A stretch of DNA of 41,757 bases. It comes from CAJXZP01 sp047610145. Lineage in GTDB: Bacteria > Bacteroidota > Bacteroidia > Flavobacteriales_G > Salibacteraceae. Position 1 is the first letter of the stretch; the number at the start of each line of letters is the position of its first letter. The position numbers and the translations under genes are program-made. Below are positions 25,792-33,480 of the stretch, piece by piece. Below the pieces are notes generated by a model. That model saw only the letters and a list, made by a program, of their open reading frames with translations. It did not search any database and was not told the DNA's origin. The stretch lies in contig JBLFZF010000013.1 of assembly GCA_047610145.1 (NCBI GenBank), forward strand, positions 1 to 41,757. Reading direction: 5' to 3'.

Positions 25792-26238
25792 ATGCGTTAT
25801 TTAAAATTTGGGGCAATGGTCCTGGTAGTAGTAATTTTCACCGCCTGTAATGTCGAGCCAGAAGCGATCAATTATGGAGAAGATCAATGTGATTTCTGTA
25901 AAATGGGAGTGGTAGATAAATCGCATGCTGCGCAATATGTCACGAAAAAAGGAAAACAGTATAAGTTCGATGCCATAGAGTGTTTAATGAGAGAAATTGC
26001 CAACCCAGAAATCATCCTAGAGGATATGGCTTATGTCCTAGTGGCAGATTATCAAAATCCGGGTCAATTAATTGCCGCCTCAGAAGCTACGTTTATTATT
26101 TGTAAAAAAATAAAAAGTCCAATGGGAGCTTATTTATCTGCGTTTTCAGATGTAAAGGAAGCACAAAAAGCCATAGCTAAACTAGGTGGAGTTGCATACG
26201 ATTGGAGTGGAATTCAAAATAAATTCAAGAAAAAATAG
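25792..26238 (+). CDS. nosL: NosL, copper-binding lipoprotein of nitrous oxide reductase maturation
   Basis: 148 residues, the normal size. The lipoprotein signal ends IFTAC, followed by the NosL signature DQCDFCKMGVVDKSHAAQ (Cys-x-x-Cys-x-Met, copper site), KFDAIECLMREI and the C-terminal MGAYLSAFSD. NosL delivers Cu(I) to the CuZ centre of NosZ together with NosDFY. In this window the frame is intact and no key residue is missing, but NosZ is absent and nosD, nosF and nosY downstream are only scraps. It therefore either decays more slowly or has another copper role. A -7 box lies upstream. Confidence 0.93.
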   Translation: MRYLKFGAMVLVVVIFTACNVEPEAINYGEDQCDFCKMGVVDKSHAAQYVTKKGKQYKFDAIECLMREIANPEIILEDMAYVLVADYQNPGQLIAASEATFIICKKIKSPMGAYLSAFSDVKEAQKAIAKLGGVAYDWSGIQNKFKKK

Positions 26239-26290
26239 AAGGAGAAGAATTGGCCCTCTTTTTCTTTCCTTCTAATTAGTTTTTTTAAAA

Positions 26291-26398
26291 AAGACCATTG
26301 AAGTATGTGCCACTTGTTCGGTTCAAACCTTAAAACTAGCGTTCTCTCAAACTGAAAATGGAGATGAGGTGATTTTAAAGTTGGGGGTGTATACATAA
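26291..26398 (+). pseudogene. nosD remnant (N-terminal ~35 codons)
   Basis: Translation gives KKTIEVCATCSVQTLKLAL and ENGDEVILKLGVYT before a stop at 26396. This matches the mature start of NosD proteins (K-T-I-E-V-C-x-T-C-x(3)-T-x-K-x-A-L ... GD-x-V-x-V-K-x-G-x-Y), the beta-helix partner of NosFY. The ~370 residues that should follow are missing and no start codon or signal peptide precedes it. It lies between nosL and the nosF remnant, the expected place. Confidence 0.75.
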
Positions 26399-26456
26399 CA
26401 TGATTTAGAATTCACGCCCAAAACCTGCCGATGAGCGGGGGATGATTTCTCTTTTT

Positions 26457-26638
26457 GGAGGTAGAAAGCAAAAGGTGAACATGGTGTTAGCCTTTATGTT
26501 TGATCGTCCCCTTTTAATAGAAGATGAGCCCACCACCGGATTAGATCCAAATGCCCTAATTCACCGTAAAGAGTTGACTTAAGAGGTCAAGTCTTAGACA
26601 AAACAATTTTGGTAACTACTCAAATTATTACGATGGGG
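26457..26638 (+). pseudogene. nosF remnant (ABC transporter ATPase, C-terminal part)
   Basis: The frame from 26457 reads KVNMVLAFMFDRPLLIEDEP, then TTGLDPNALIHRKELT (Walker B and D-loop region, with DEPTTGLDP at 26523-26549), ending at TAA 26580. After a frame change the H-loop region follows as DKTILVTTQIITMG (26597-26638), with Gln where the switch His should be. Walker A and the intact signature motif are lost; the signature is degraded to F-G-G-R-K-Q-K-V. NosF is the ATPase that powers NosY in nitrous-oxide-reductase assembly. Confidence 0.8.
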
Positions 26639-26920
26639 TTTTTCTTATTTCGTTGGTCATGTTAAACGATTATCCACTACACAAGTTCGCTCTAATTCAC
26701 ACCATGTTTAATCCCATCAATTTATCTAAGGTGTTCATCTTGTTGGAAATAGATGTTTCTGCGCCTCTGAGATATTCAGGGGCTGCTTTCAAACAGTTTT
26801 TCGGGACGAACCTGTTTTTTTACTTCGTTAGGCGTGTTGGTTCTTTGGGTATCGATTGCCGTATGTAGGATGAATAGTAAACTACGTAAAAATATTTTTA
26901 AGGATGAGTTTAGGGAAAAG
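26638..26920 (+). pseudogene. nosY remnant (ABC transporter permease, C-terminal part)
   Basis: The frame reads VFLISLVMLNDYPLHKFAL, then NPINLSKVFILLEIDVSAPL and YSGAAFKQFFGTNL before ending; the last helix continues in another frame as TSLGVLVLWVSIAVCRMN. This is the C-terminal third of NosY (N-D-Y-P-L-x-K-F, N-P-I-D-L-x-R-V-x-x-L-L-x-L-D-I-S-A, Y-T-G-A-x-F-K). It is fused directly to the end of the nosF remnant, so a deletion removed the end of nosF and the first two thirds of nosY. Confidence 0.8.
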
Positions 26921-27440
26921 GATACTTTGCAGTGTTATTGTTTCGTTGGTTTTTGTGAGTTGTAATGAATAAACCTAGTGAAGGTTCCAAAGTTCAAGAT
27001 GCTCTGCAGGATAGTATCATTTTGAGTCAAGCATAAATGTCTAAAAAACAGAATCATTAATGGCGGCATTAATTTATCCGGAGGAACTTAGGTTCGCATT
27101 AAATAATGGGGCGAAGTGGCCAATCAGCGGAGAGTCTCTAAAAAAATATGACCATTGAAACAACAGATTTATGTGGTTTCTGGTAATATGGAAAACTACG
27201 AAGTAGCGAGCTATAATATGCTTGGCGAAGAAACATTGTTGTTTTTGAGCACTCTGATGCCAATTGTAGATAACAGAGCTTATAACGAATATCAAAAGGT
27301 GATTAAAGAATAAAGAATCAGTGTCTGTTTCTGATCGGTTCAAAGAAACAAGAAGCTCGAGTAGCGGTGATTAACTGGAGTATTCTGTATGAAGAAGTTC
27401 CTAAATATTTCGTTTCTGCGGAAATATAGAAAACCATTCT
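26904..27440 (+). pseudogene. Remnant of a lipoprotein gene downstream of nosY
   Basis: An ATG at 26904 gives M-S-L-G-K-R followed by ILCSVIVSLVFVSCNE and a stop: a clean lipoprotein signal with nothing behind it. Further coding-like pieces follow in changing frames: PEELRFALNNGAKWPISGES (about 27078-27140), a piece containing ENYEVASYNMLGEETLLFL (about 27190-27250), and EARVAVINWSILYEEVPKYF (about 27353-27420). The L-N-N-G-x-x-W block and S-C-N-E signal resemble the intact lipoprotein at 40187-40642, so this may be a dead relative, but the similarity is short. Confidence 0.45.
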
Positions 27441-27461
27441 AAAAATGGTCGTGGATTAGTG

Positions 27462-27469
27462 TAGTTTTG
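27462..27469 (+). promoter_or_regulatory. -7 promoter element of the VOC gene
   Basis: Perfect TAGTTTTG 20 bases before the ATG at 27489; no convincing -33 element was found. Confidence 0.4.
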
Positions 27470-27488
27470 AGTCTCTATAATCTATCGT

Positions 27489-28553
27489 ATGTATAAAACC
27501 ATTAATGGAATTCAGCACATTGGAGTGGGTGTGCCTAATCATGCGGAATCATGGAAGTGGTATCGTCAAAATTTTGGTATGGATATTTGCTTTTTTAATG
27601 GTGCTGCCGAAGCACCATTAATGCAAGTCTACACCAGGGGAAAGGTGATCAATAAGCAAGCTGCTATGATTTCTAATTTACATGGCGGTTGCGCTATGGA
27701 AGTGGTTAGCCCAATTTCATTTACTGCTAAAAAATCTGTTGTGGAATTTGAAATAGGCGACTTAGGCATTTTTTCGGCCTCCGTTAAAGCGCCTAACCTT
27801 AAAAAAGCATTCGATTCTTTTTCTTCCAACGGAACTCCAGTTTTAGGAGGGATTGAAAGCTCTCCAATTGGTAGAGACTCTTTTTATATCAAAGACCCTA
27901 ATGGTTTGTTGTTTCAAATAACCCAAGGTAAAAGTTGGTTTGTAAAACCTAAAAAAGTGGTCATGGGTGGTCCAACCGGTGTCACTATTGGGGTGCGAGA
28001 TATGAAAAGATCGTTGGCTTTGTACGCTGATATTTTAGGGTATGACAAGGTGATGATGGATGAAACGGGTGTTTTTAACGACTGGAAACATATTCCTGGA
28101 GGTTTTAAAACATGTAGAAGAGTGATGTTGACGCAATCCAATAAACCGGGTGGAGGTTTTGCCAATCTAACAGGTCAATCGTATATTGAATTAGTACAAG
28201 CCTTAAATTATGAACCTAAAAAAATATTCAAAGGGCGGATATGGGGAGATGTTGGTTTTGTTCATCTAGGATTTGATGTACGTGGCATGAATGCGTTAGG
28301 TGTTGAACTTGCTTCAAAAGGCTTTGGCTTTACGTGTGATACAGATGATGTGTTAACTATGGGCAGTTCTACACGTGTGCATTGTACGTATATTGAAGAT
28401 CCGGATGGCACCTTGATTGAGTTAATTGAAGTGTTTAAAATTCCAATTATTGAAAGGCTAGGTATCTATCTTAATGTTGAAAAAAGAGATCCTAAAACTC
28501 CGTTGCCTAACCTCATGCTTAAGGCTATGAAGTTTGGCAGAATAAAGGACTAA
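27489..28553 (+). CDS. Two-domain VOC (glyoxalase/dioxygenase-fold) protein
   Basis: 354 residues containing two vicinal-oxygen-chelate domains: the first from IQHIGVGVPNHAESWKWYRQ to DSFYIKDPNGLLFQI (about 8-142), the second from TGVTIGVRDMKRSLALYADILG to HCTYIEDPDGTLIELIEV (about 162-318). Candidate metal ligands are His in QHIGV, Gln in FQI, His in FVHLGF and Glu in LIELIE. VOC proteins include dioxygenases, glyoxalases and isomerases, so the reaction cannot be told. It is intact, yet sits between two decayed stretches, which implies selection to keep it. Proximity to the phenylacetate genes 3 kb away could mean an aromatic-compound role, but this is only suggestive. Confidence 0.85.
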   Translation: MYKTINGIQHIGVGVPNHAESWKWYRQNFGMDICFFNGAAEAPLMQVYTRGKVINKQAAMISNLHGGCAMEVVSPISFTAKKSVVEFEIGDLGIFSASVKAPNLKKAFDSFSSNGTPVLGGIESSPIGRDSFYIKDPNGLLFQITQGKSWFVKPKKVVMGGPTGVTIGVRDMKRSLALYADILGYDKVMMDETGVFNDWKHIPGGFKTCRRVMLTQSNKPGGGFANLTGQSYIELVQALNYEPKKIFKGRIWGDVGFVHLGFDVRGMNALGVELASKGFGFTCDTDDVLTMGSSTRVHCTYIEDPDGTLIELIEVFKIPIIERLGIYLNVEKRDPKTPLPNLMLKAMKFGRIKD

Positions 28554-28679
28554 ATTCAATTTCCTATATAAAAGATATTCAGGTATTTAATAGATCGCTA
28601 CTGCCCTTGTTATCGGTCATGCCTGTAAGATTTTATTCTGCCTAAATTGGGGAAGTATTAAATCTTGAAAATTAAAAAC

Positions 28680-28985
28680 ATGAAAAATTTTCAGTAATCG
28701 TTGCGGCCCTTGCAACGATTACATTTAGTGTATATGAAGAACTGTAAACGGCTATTTATGAGTCATCCATAGAGTATGACTCAACAACAGTACCTGTAAA
28801 GGTTCAAGGTCAGGTATGCAGCACCGGGTAATTTTAGTGAGAAAGTGTTAAGAAAAGAAGCACGTAAAGGCAGAAAGCTTTACCTGGCTTTTATTGACTA
28901 TTTAACGGTACTTGTGGGTGAGAATGATGCCATTTATGTGGGGCAAAAGGGTGAGGTTTTGCGACTGAAAGTAACGGAATGGTAG
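28680..28985 (+). pseudogene. Remnant of a secreted protein gene
   Basis: The ATG at 28680 stops after M-K-N-F-Q, but the next frame gives FSVIVAALATITFSV, a signal-peptide core. Further open pieces follow: SSIEYDSTTVPVKVQGQV (about 28758-28811) and, from 28812 to 28985, EKVLRKEARKGRKLYLAFID and ENDAIYVGQKGEVLRLKVTE before a stop. I recognise no family. The pattern of a signal sequence and coding-like segments broken by frameshifts indicates a dead gene. Downstream, up to 29240, I see only short coding-like scraps. Confidence 0.4.
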
Positions 28986-29242
28986 GTGTAATTGATGCGA
29001 TTGTTGACTCAACAAAATAATCAGAATTGATTTCGATGTCTTGTTTATGATGTGCTGGATATAGTTAGATACAGACTCGGTTTCAGGAAAGCGTTGAGGT
29101 TAATGCGCGCTGTTTTATGTCGTATTATTTGGGGTATTTAAAACCTAAGGGGAAGAGCCATTTGCTAACTTAGCTGTTTTATTAGTCGGTTACACGAGGT
29201 TTTGTCGCTAAAGTATAAAAGTTAATACCTAGAAACTAGCGC

Positions 29243-29272
29243 AAAAAAAAACGCCAGTTTTAACTGGCGTTT
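29243..29272 (-). terminator. Intrinsic terminator of the paaE unit
   Basis: Inverted repeat AAACGCCAGTT/AACTGGCGTTT (29249-29259 and 29262-29272). On the minus strand it is followed by a run of T (complement of the A tract 29243-29250), about 19 bases after the stop of the 29291 gene. Confidence 0.85.
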
Positions 29273-29290
29273 GCATGTTTTGTAAAGTGA

Positions 29291-30100
29291 CTATTTTGTT
29301 TTGTACGTTCTGATCATCGATGTACAACGTTTTTTCGCTTCATTAGAGATGGCAATAATAATGACGTTATCTGCCGTTCTTGCATTTCCAACTTTACGCC
29401 CTTTTTTGTTGAGCGTTACATCTTTGGTTATAGGGTTCCAATAGTAGTGCTGTTCAACATCATCAATTCTAAATGCTTTAAACGGTTCCGCTGGAATCAT
29501 TTTAATTTTTGTCAAGTAGTGCTCATATTCGTTTCCATCAGGATATGCAATGTCAGCGTCAAAGTTGGCGTTATCTATACGGGTTAATTTAACGTAACAC
29601 GGACCAAGCTCAGACTGGGATGCCACCTGAAGAATATCCATATATTTTATTGCATAATGTTCTGGATTTTTCTCTGCCACAACTTTTATAATATTATATC
29701 CTGAAGTGACTAAAGTACCATTCGCGATAATCGAAACTTTAACTTTTAAAGAAGCAATTCTGCTGTCTTCTCTTTTTGAAAGTTCATGATATTCTACAAT
29801 CTCCCAGGTTAAAGAAAGAGCGGGTCTACTCGCTAAATATTTGATTTGACTAGAAAAGTCTTCCTTGTTTTTTAATTCTGGTGTGGATACTTTTCCATCA
29901 ATACCTATCTCAACATTAACCCAGTGATAATCTTCGCTAAAAGAACGCATTAATGGAGCTACATCGTCATAAGAGTTAATATGACTTAGTTTTTTTTCAA
30001 AAACCTCAGTAATAAAGTCTTGAAATGCGGTTTGCTCTTGGGCGTTACCCATCACTACGCATCCTAAAAGAACAAAAAGTGCGATACCTCTATTTTTCAT
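29291..30100 (-). CDS. Secreted protein of unknown function encoded after paaE
   Basis: 269 residues from the ATG at 30100; the open frame reaches 30133, but that start would overlap paaE and hides the signal peptide. The N-terminus M-K-N-R-G-I-A-L-F-V-L-L-G-C-V-V-M-G-N-A-Q is a signal peptide with cleavage before Gln. The mature part begins with an acidic helical segment (AFQDFITEVFEKKLSHI) and continues with several beta strands (SLTWEIVEYHELSK, IASLKVKVSIIANGTLV); this is reminiscent of NTF2/SnoaL-like folds but not firmly. It has two Cys residues. It starts 13 bases after the paaE stop and is followed by a terminator, so it is co-transcribed with paaE. No function known. Confidence 0.8.
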   Translation of the reverse strand: MKNRGIALFVLLGCVVMGNAQEQTAFQDFITEVFEKKLSHINSYDDVAPLMRSFSEDYHWVNVEIGIDGKVSTPELKNKEDFSSQIKYLASRPALSLTWEIVEYHELSKREDSRIASLKVKVSIIANGTLVTSGYNIIKVVAEKNPEHYAIKYMDILQVASQSELGPCYVKLTRIDNANFDADIAYPDGNEYEHYLTKIKMIPAEPFKAFRIDDVEQHYYWNPITKDVTLNKKGRKVGNARTADNVIIIAISNEAKKRCTSMIRTYKTK

Positions 30101-30113
30101 ATGGTTGATTTTT

Positions 30114-31184
30114 TTAATCATCAAAACTAACAACCACTTTCTCGGTTGTTGGGTGTGCTTGGCACGTTAATATATAGCCTGCTGCTACTTCTTCATCCAG
30201 TAAAGAATAATTCTTGGTCATGGTGGCGCTTCCTTCTAAAAGTTTCGCTTTACAGGTACAACAAACCCCTCCTTTACAAGAGAATGGTAAGTCAAGACCG
30301 TCTTCTACACCGGCTTGTAAAATGTCTGTGCCTTGGGTCTTCAGCGTGAAGTCATAACGCTCATCGTCCATTATTATAGTGATGCTGGCATTTACATTAT
30401 TTGATTCAGGAATTTCTTCCAAGGCTACTTTCGTAGTAGATCCTTCCGCATGAAATAATTCAAAATGTACTTTTGAATCGGCTACGTTTTGTTCTTTCAG
30501 ATACGCAATAATATCATTAGTCATTCCTTCGGGACCGCACATAAAAAACTCATCTGTTGCATTAACATCAAACAAGGCTTTCCCCCATAAAGGAAGTTTC
30601 TCGGCATTAATTCGTCCGTAAAAAGCTGCTACGCCCCGGTCTTCGCGACTAAAAACTAATTGAAAGCTAAAGCGTGCAGGGAAATCATTTTTGATAGCGT
30701 CAATCTCTTTCCCGAAAATAATAGAGTCTACTTCCTTATTTCCGTAAAGTAAAGTAATCGTACTATTTGCTTCCGTATGCAATACATGTTTAATAATACT
30801 TAAAATAGGAGTGATTCCACTACCTGCAGCAAAAAGAACATAACTTTTAGAATTCTCTGCCTTGTATTCACTATGGAAATGACCCATCGGTGTCATTACT
30901 TCTAGCGTATCTCCCGCTTTTAATTGTGTATTCGCATAAGTAGAAAAAATGCCTTTCGGTACTTTTTTAATCGCTACACGTAATTCATTCTCATAGGGAG
31001 ATGAACAAATGGAGTATGCCCTGCGTACATCTTCTCCATTAATCATGGCCTTCAAGGTAATATACTGACCAGGAATGAAATTATACTCTTTTGATTGGAT
31101 ATCTTTTGGAATGGAAAAGGCTACAGAGACCGTATCTGAGGTTTCTTTTCTAACTTCTGTAACCACTAAGGTATTAAACTGCAT
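30114..31184 (-). CDS. paaE: 1,2-phenylacetyl-CoA epoxidase, reductase subunit PaaE
   Basis: PaaE passes electrons from NADPH through FAD and a 2Fe-2S centre to the PaaAC di-iron oxygenase. The 356-residue protein shows an FAD-binding barrel with RRAYSICSSPYENELRVAIK (in part, R-x-Y-S), a NAD(P) domain with FAAGSGITPILSIIKH and TLLYGNKEVDSIIF and FFMCGPEGM, and a C-terminal plant-type ferredoxin domain with CKGGVCCTCKAKLLEGS and a late ILTCQAHP giving the four Cys ligands. It is transcribed away from paaA, 219 bases apart, with the secreted-protein gene behind it. A -7-like box TATTTTTG (31212-31205, minus) precedes it. Confidence 0.95.
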   Translation of the reverse strand: MQFNTLVVTEVRKETSDTVSVAFSIPKDIQSKEYNFIPGQYITLKAMINGEDVRRAYSICSSPYENELRVAIKKVPKGIFSTYANTQLKAGDTLEVMTPMGHFHSEYKAENSKSYVLFAAGSGITPILSIIKHVLHTEANSTITLLYGNKEVDSIIFGKEIDAIKNDFPARFSFQLVFSREDRGVAAFYGRINAEKLPLWGKALFDVNATDEFFMCGPEGMTNDIIAYLKEQNVADSKVHFELFHAEGSTTKVALEEIPESNNVNASITIIMDDERYDFTLKTQGTDILQAGVEDGLDLPFSCKGGVCCTCKAKLLEGSATMTKNYSLLDEEVAAGYILTCQAHPTTEKVVVSFDD

Positions 31185-31204
31185 ATATAAACTTTGTTTA
31201 CTCG

Positions 31205-31212
31205 CAAAAATA
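31205..31212 (-). promoter_or_regulatory. -7 promoter element of paaE
   Basis: On the minus strand TATTTTTG matches TAnnTTTG 20 bases before the paaE ATG. No TTG is visible at the -33 position, so this is tentative. The 31185-31403 paaE-paaA intergenic region is the expected place for regulation of both units; I saw no clear operator palindrome in it. Confidence 0.35.
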
Positions 31213-31403
31213 TACTTTAAACTGAAAGTAGTCGGCTTGGCTTTTTTTATTTATTGGATCTGTTTTATTGCTAAAATTAGAAGGTTTTATCCGGATTTTG
31301 TAATTTTTCTCGCGTATGCATTTTTATGAGATTAATTATGGTCTTTTATCATGGAAAATACGAGTTAAATTGGCTAAACTTGTATTCAGTAAACTCACAG
31401 ATT

Positions 31404-32345
31404 ATGACAGTAGAACAATTAGAGAAAAATTTTCAAGATCGTATTGATGCGGAGCAAAAAATTGAGCCGAGAGAATGGATGCCCGAAAAGTATCGAAAGC
31501 ATTTAATTCGCCAAATTTCTCAGCATGCCCATAGTGAAGTTATTGGCATGCAACCAGAAGGAAATTGGATAACTCGTGCTCCTTCATTACGTGCCAAAAT
31601 GGTGCTAATGGCGAAAGTGCAAGATGAAGCTGGTCACGGGTTGTATTTATATAGTGCGTGTGAAACTTTGGGTATTAATAGGGATGAACTGGTAGAGCAA
31701 TTGCATACTGGTAAAGCCAAATATGCAAGTATTTTTAATTATCCAACATTAAACTGGGCCGATATGGGTGCCGTAGGTTGGTTAGTAGATGGCGCTGCCA
31801 TTGTTAATCAAGTTTCATTGCAACGTACTTCTTACGGGCCTTATGCTCGTGGGATGGTGAAAATATGTAAAGAAGAAAGCTTTCATCAGCGTCAAGGGTA
31901 TGAAATTATTGCTGATATGGCGAAAGGAACAAAGGATCAAAAGAAAATGGCGCAGGATGCATTAGATCGTTTTTGGTGGCCTTCATTGATGATGTTTGGA
32001 CCACATGATTCAGATTCTCCAAATAGTGGAAACGCTATTAAATGGAAAATTAAACGAGAGAGTAACGATGTGTTACGTCAACGTTTTATTGATAAAACAA
32101 TTGAACAGGCCGAGCTCATAGGTTTAACAGTTCCAGATCCAGATTTGAAATGGAATGATGAACGTCAAAGTTACGATTGGGGAGAAATTAATTGGGATGA
32201 ATTTTATGAAGTGATTAACGGCAATGGACTGGCAAATCGTCAGCGTGTAGCCCATCATAAAAACGCACATGATAAAGGAGCTTGGGTGCGTGAAGCAGCC
32301 AAAGCGTATGCCGAAAAACAAAAGAATAAAGAAGTTTTAGTATAA
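31404..32345 (+). CDS. paaA: 1,2-phenylacetyl-CoA epoxidase, catalytic subunit PaaA
   Basis: PaaA is the di-iron oxygenase that epoxidises the ring of phenylacetyl-CoA. The ATG at 31404 (M-T-V-E-Q-L-E-K) gives 313 residues, the family length; the frame is open from 31326 but the extra 26 codons are not conserved. Characteristic segments are QISQHAHSEVIGMQPEGNW, VQDEAGHGLYLYSACETLG (E-x-x-H), NQVSLQRTSYGPYARGM, and CKEESFHQRQGYEI (E-x-x-x-H), which together provide the iron ligands. It leads the paaABC(D) run with gaps of 11, 2 and 69 bases. Confidence 0.96.
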   Translation: MTVEQLEKNFQDRIDAEQKIEPREWMPEKYRKHLIRQISQHAHSEVIGMQPEGNWITRAPSLRAKMVLMAKVQDEAGHGLYLYSACETLGINRDELVEQLHTGKAKYASIFNYPTLNWADMGAVGWLVDGAAIVNQVSLQRTSYGPYARGMVKICKEESFHQRQGYEIIADMAKGTKDQKKMAQDALDRFWWPSLMMFGPHDSDSPNSGNAIKWKIKRESNDVLRQRFIDKTIEQAELIGLTVPDPDLKWNDERQSYDWGEINWDEFYEVINGNGLANRQRVAHHKNAHDKGAWVREAAKAYAEKQKNKEVLV

Positions 32346-32356
32346 AGGATAGTCAT

Positions 32357-32650
32357 ATGTCAGTAGATAACAACCAAGGGGAATTGTGGGAAGTTTTTAT
32401 TCAATCTAAAAATAACCTGCCCTACAAACATTTTGGATCCGTACACGCCACAGATAAAGAAATGGCTTTGCAAAACGCACGTGATTTATACACTCGTAGA
32501 GGTGAAGGTAGGGGTATTTGGGTCGTGCCGTCACGGTATATAGTGGCGTCTGACCCAGAAGAAAACTCGGAGTTCTTTGATCCTTCGGTCGATAAAATTT
32601 ACCGTCACCCCACTTTTTACGAAATGCCTGAAGGCTCCAAAAACATATAG
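32357..32650 (+). CDS. paaB: 1,2-phenylacetyl-CoA epoxidase subunit PaaB
   Basis: 97 residues, the usual size. Conserved segments are WEVFIQSKNNLPYKHFGSVHA, split as WEVFIQSKNNLPYKH and GSVHATDKEMALQNARD, then YTRRGEG and GIWVVPSRYI. PaaB is a structural subunit that bridges the PaaAC heterodimers and is required for activity. It starts 11 bases after paaA and stops 2 bases before paaC. Confidence 0.95.
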   Translation: MSVDNNQGELWEVFIQSKNNLPYKHFGSVHATDKEMALQNARDLYTRRGEGRGIWVVPSRYIVASDPEENSEFFDPSVDKIYRHPTFYEMPEGSKNI

Positions 32651-32652
32651 GT

Positions 32653-33411
32653 ATGACCACAGAAGAAATGTTATTTCAGTATTGCCTAAGAATGGGAGAT
32701 ACGCATAATGTGTTTGCGCATAGAATGGGTGAATGGTGTACTAATGGTCATATCCTAGAAGAAGATATTGCCATGACCAATATAGCGTTAGATCATATAG
32801 GCTCTGCAAGAGCATGGCTAATGTATGGCGCTGAAGTAGAAGGTAAAGGGCGTACGGAAGATGATTTAGCATTTCATAGAGATGAGCGGGATTACGTAAA
32901 CATGTTGATTTCTGAGCTGCCAAACGGAAACTTTGCAGATACTATTGCACGTAACTTTATGTTTGATGCCTTTTCCTTTTTGTATTATACAGAATTGGCC
33001 AATAGCACAAATGAAACACTAGCCGGTATTGCTCAAAAAGTAATTAAAGAGGCAAAGTATCACTTAAAGCATTCCGCTAAATGGATAGAACGTTTGGGAG
33101 ATGGTACAGAAGAAAGTCAACAAAAAATGCAATCTGCTATTGATGAGGTGTGGCTTTTTACGGGTAATATGTTTGAAATGGATGAGATTGATCAAAATTT
33201 AGCCGATGCCGGAATTGGAGTGGATTGTGCGAAGATTAAAGATCAATGGATGTCTATCGTCATGAAAACGTTTATGGAAGGTAAAGTGACTATTCCAGAA
33301 AATAAATACATGCTAACCGGAAGCAAAAAGGGTATTCATACCGAAGCTTTAGGGCATATGTTAGCCGAAATGCAATCGTTAGCGAGAGCCTACCCTGATG
33401 CCAAATGGTAA
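32653..33411 (+). CDS. paaC: 1,2-phenylacetyl-CoA epoxidase subunit PaaC
   Basis: 252 residues, a ferritin-like helical protein that pairs with PaaA but lacks the catalytic metal site. Landmarks are LRMGDTHNVFAHRMGEWCTNG, here as GDTHNVFAHRMGEWC, then EDIAMTNIALDHIGSARAWL, YTELANSTNETLAGIAQKV, EAKYHLKHSAKWIERLGDGT and HTEALGHMLAEMQSLARAYP. Close packing with paaB (2 bases) shows one transcript. A hairpin with a T tract follows 30 bases after the stop and separates it from paaD. Confidence 0.95.
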   Translation: MTTEEMLFQYCLRMGDTHNVFAHRMGEWCTNGHILEEDIAMTNIALDHIGSARAWLMYGAEVEGKGRTEDDLAFHRDERDYVNMLISELPNGNFADTIARNFMFDAFSFLYYTELANSTNETLAGIAQKVIKEAKYHLKHSAKWIERLGDGTEESQQKMQSAIDEVWLFTGNMFEMDEIDQNLADAGIGVDCAKIKDQWMSIVMKTFMEGKVTIPENKYMLTGSKKGIHTEALGHMLAEMQSLARAYPDAKW

Positions 33412-33438
33412 ACGAAATCTAATAATGAGTTAAATAAA

Positions 33439-33465
33439 AACCTGAAGCTCGCTTCAGGTTTTTTT
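33439..33465 (+). terminator. Hairpin terminator between paaC and paaD
   Basis: Inverted repeat AACCTGAAGC/GCTTCAGGTT around 33439-33460, with T7 immediately after (33459-33465). It has the form of an intrinsic terminator placed inside the paa run, just before paaD. Confidence 0.75.
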
Positions 33466-33480
33466 GTGAATAACCGGTAC

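Noticed and set aside
27074..27343. 89-codon minus-strand frame opposite the lipoprotein debris
   Set aside because: The plus strand shows coding-like fragments with a lipoprotein signal; the minus frame has no recognisable content.
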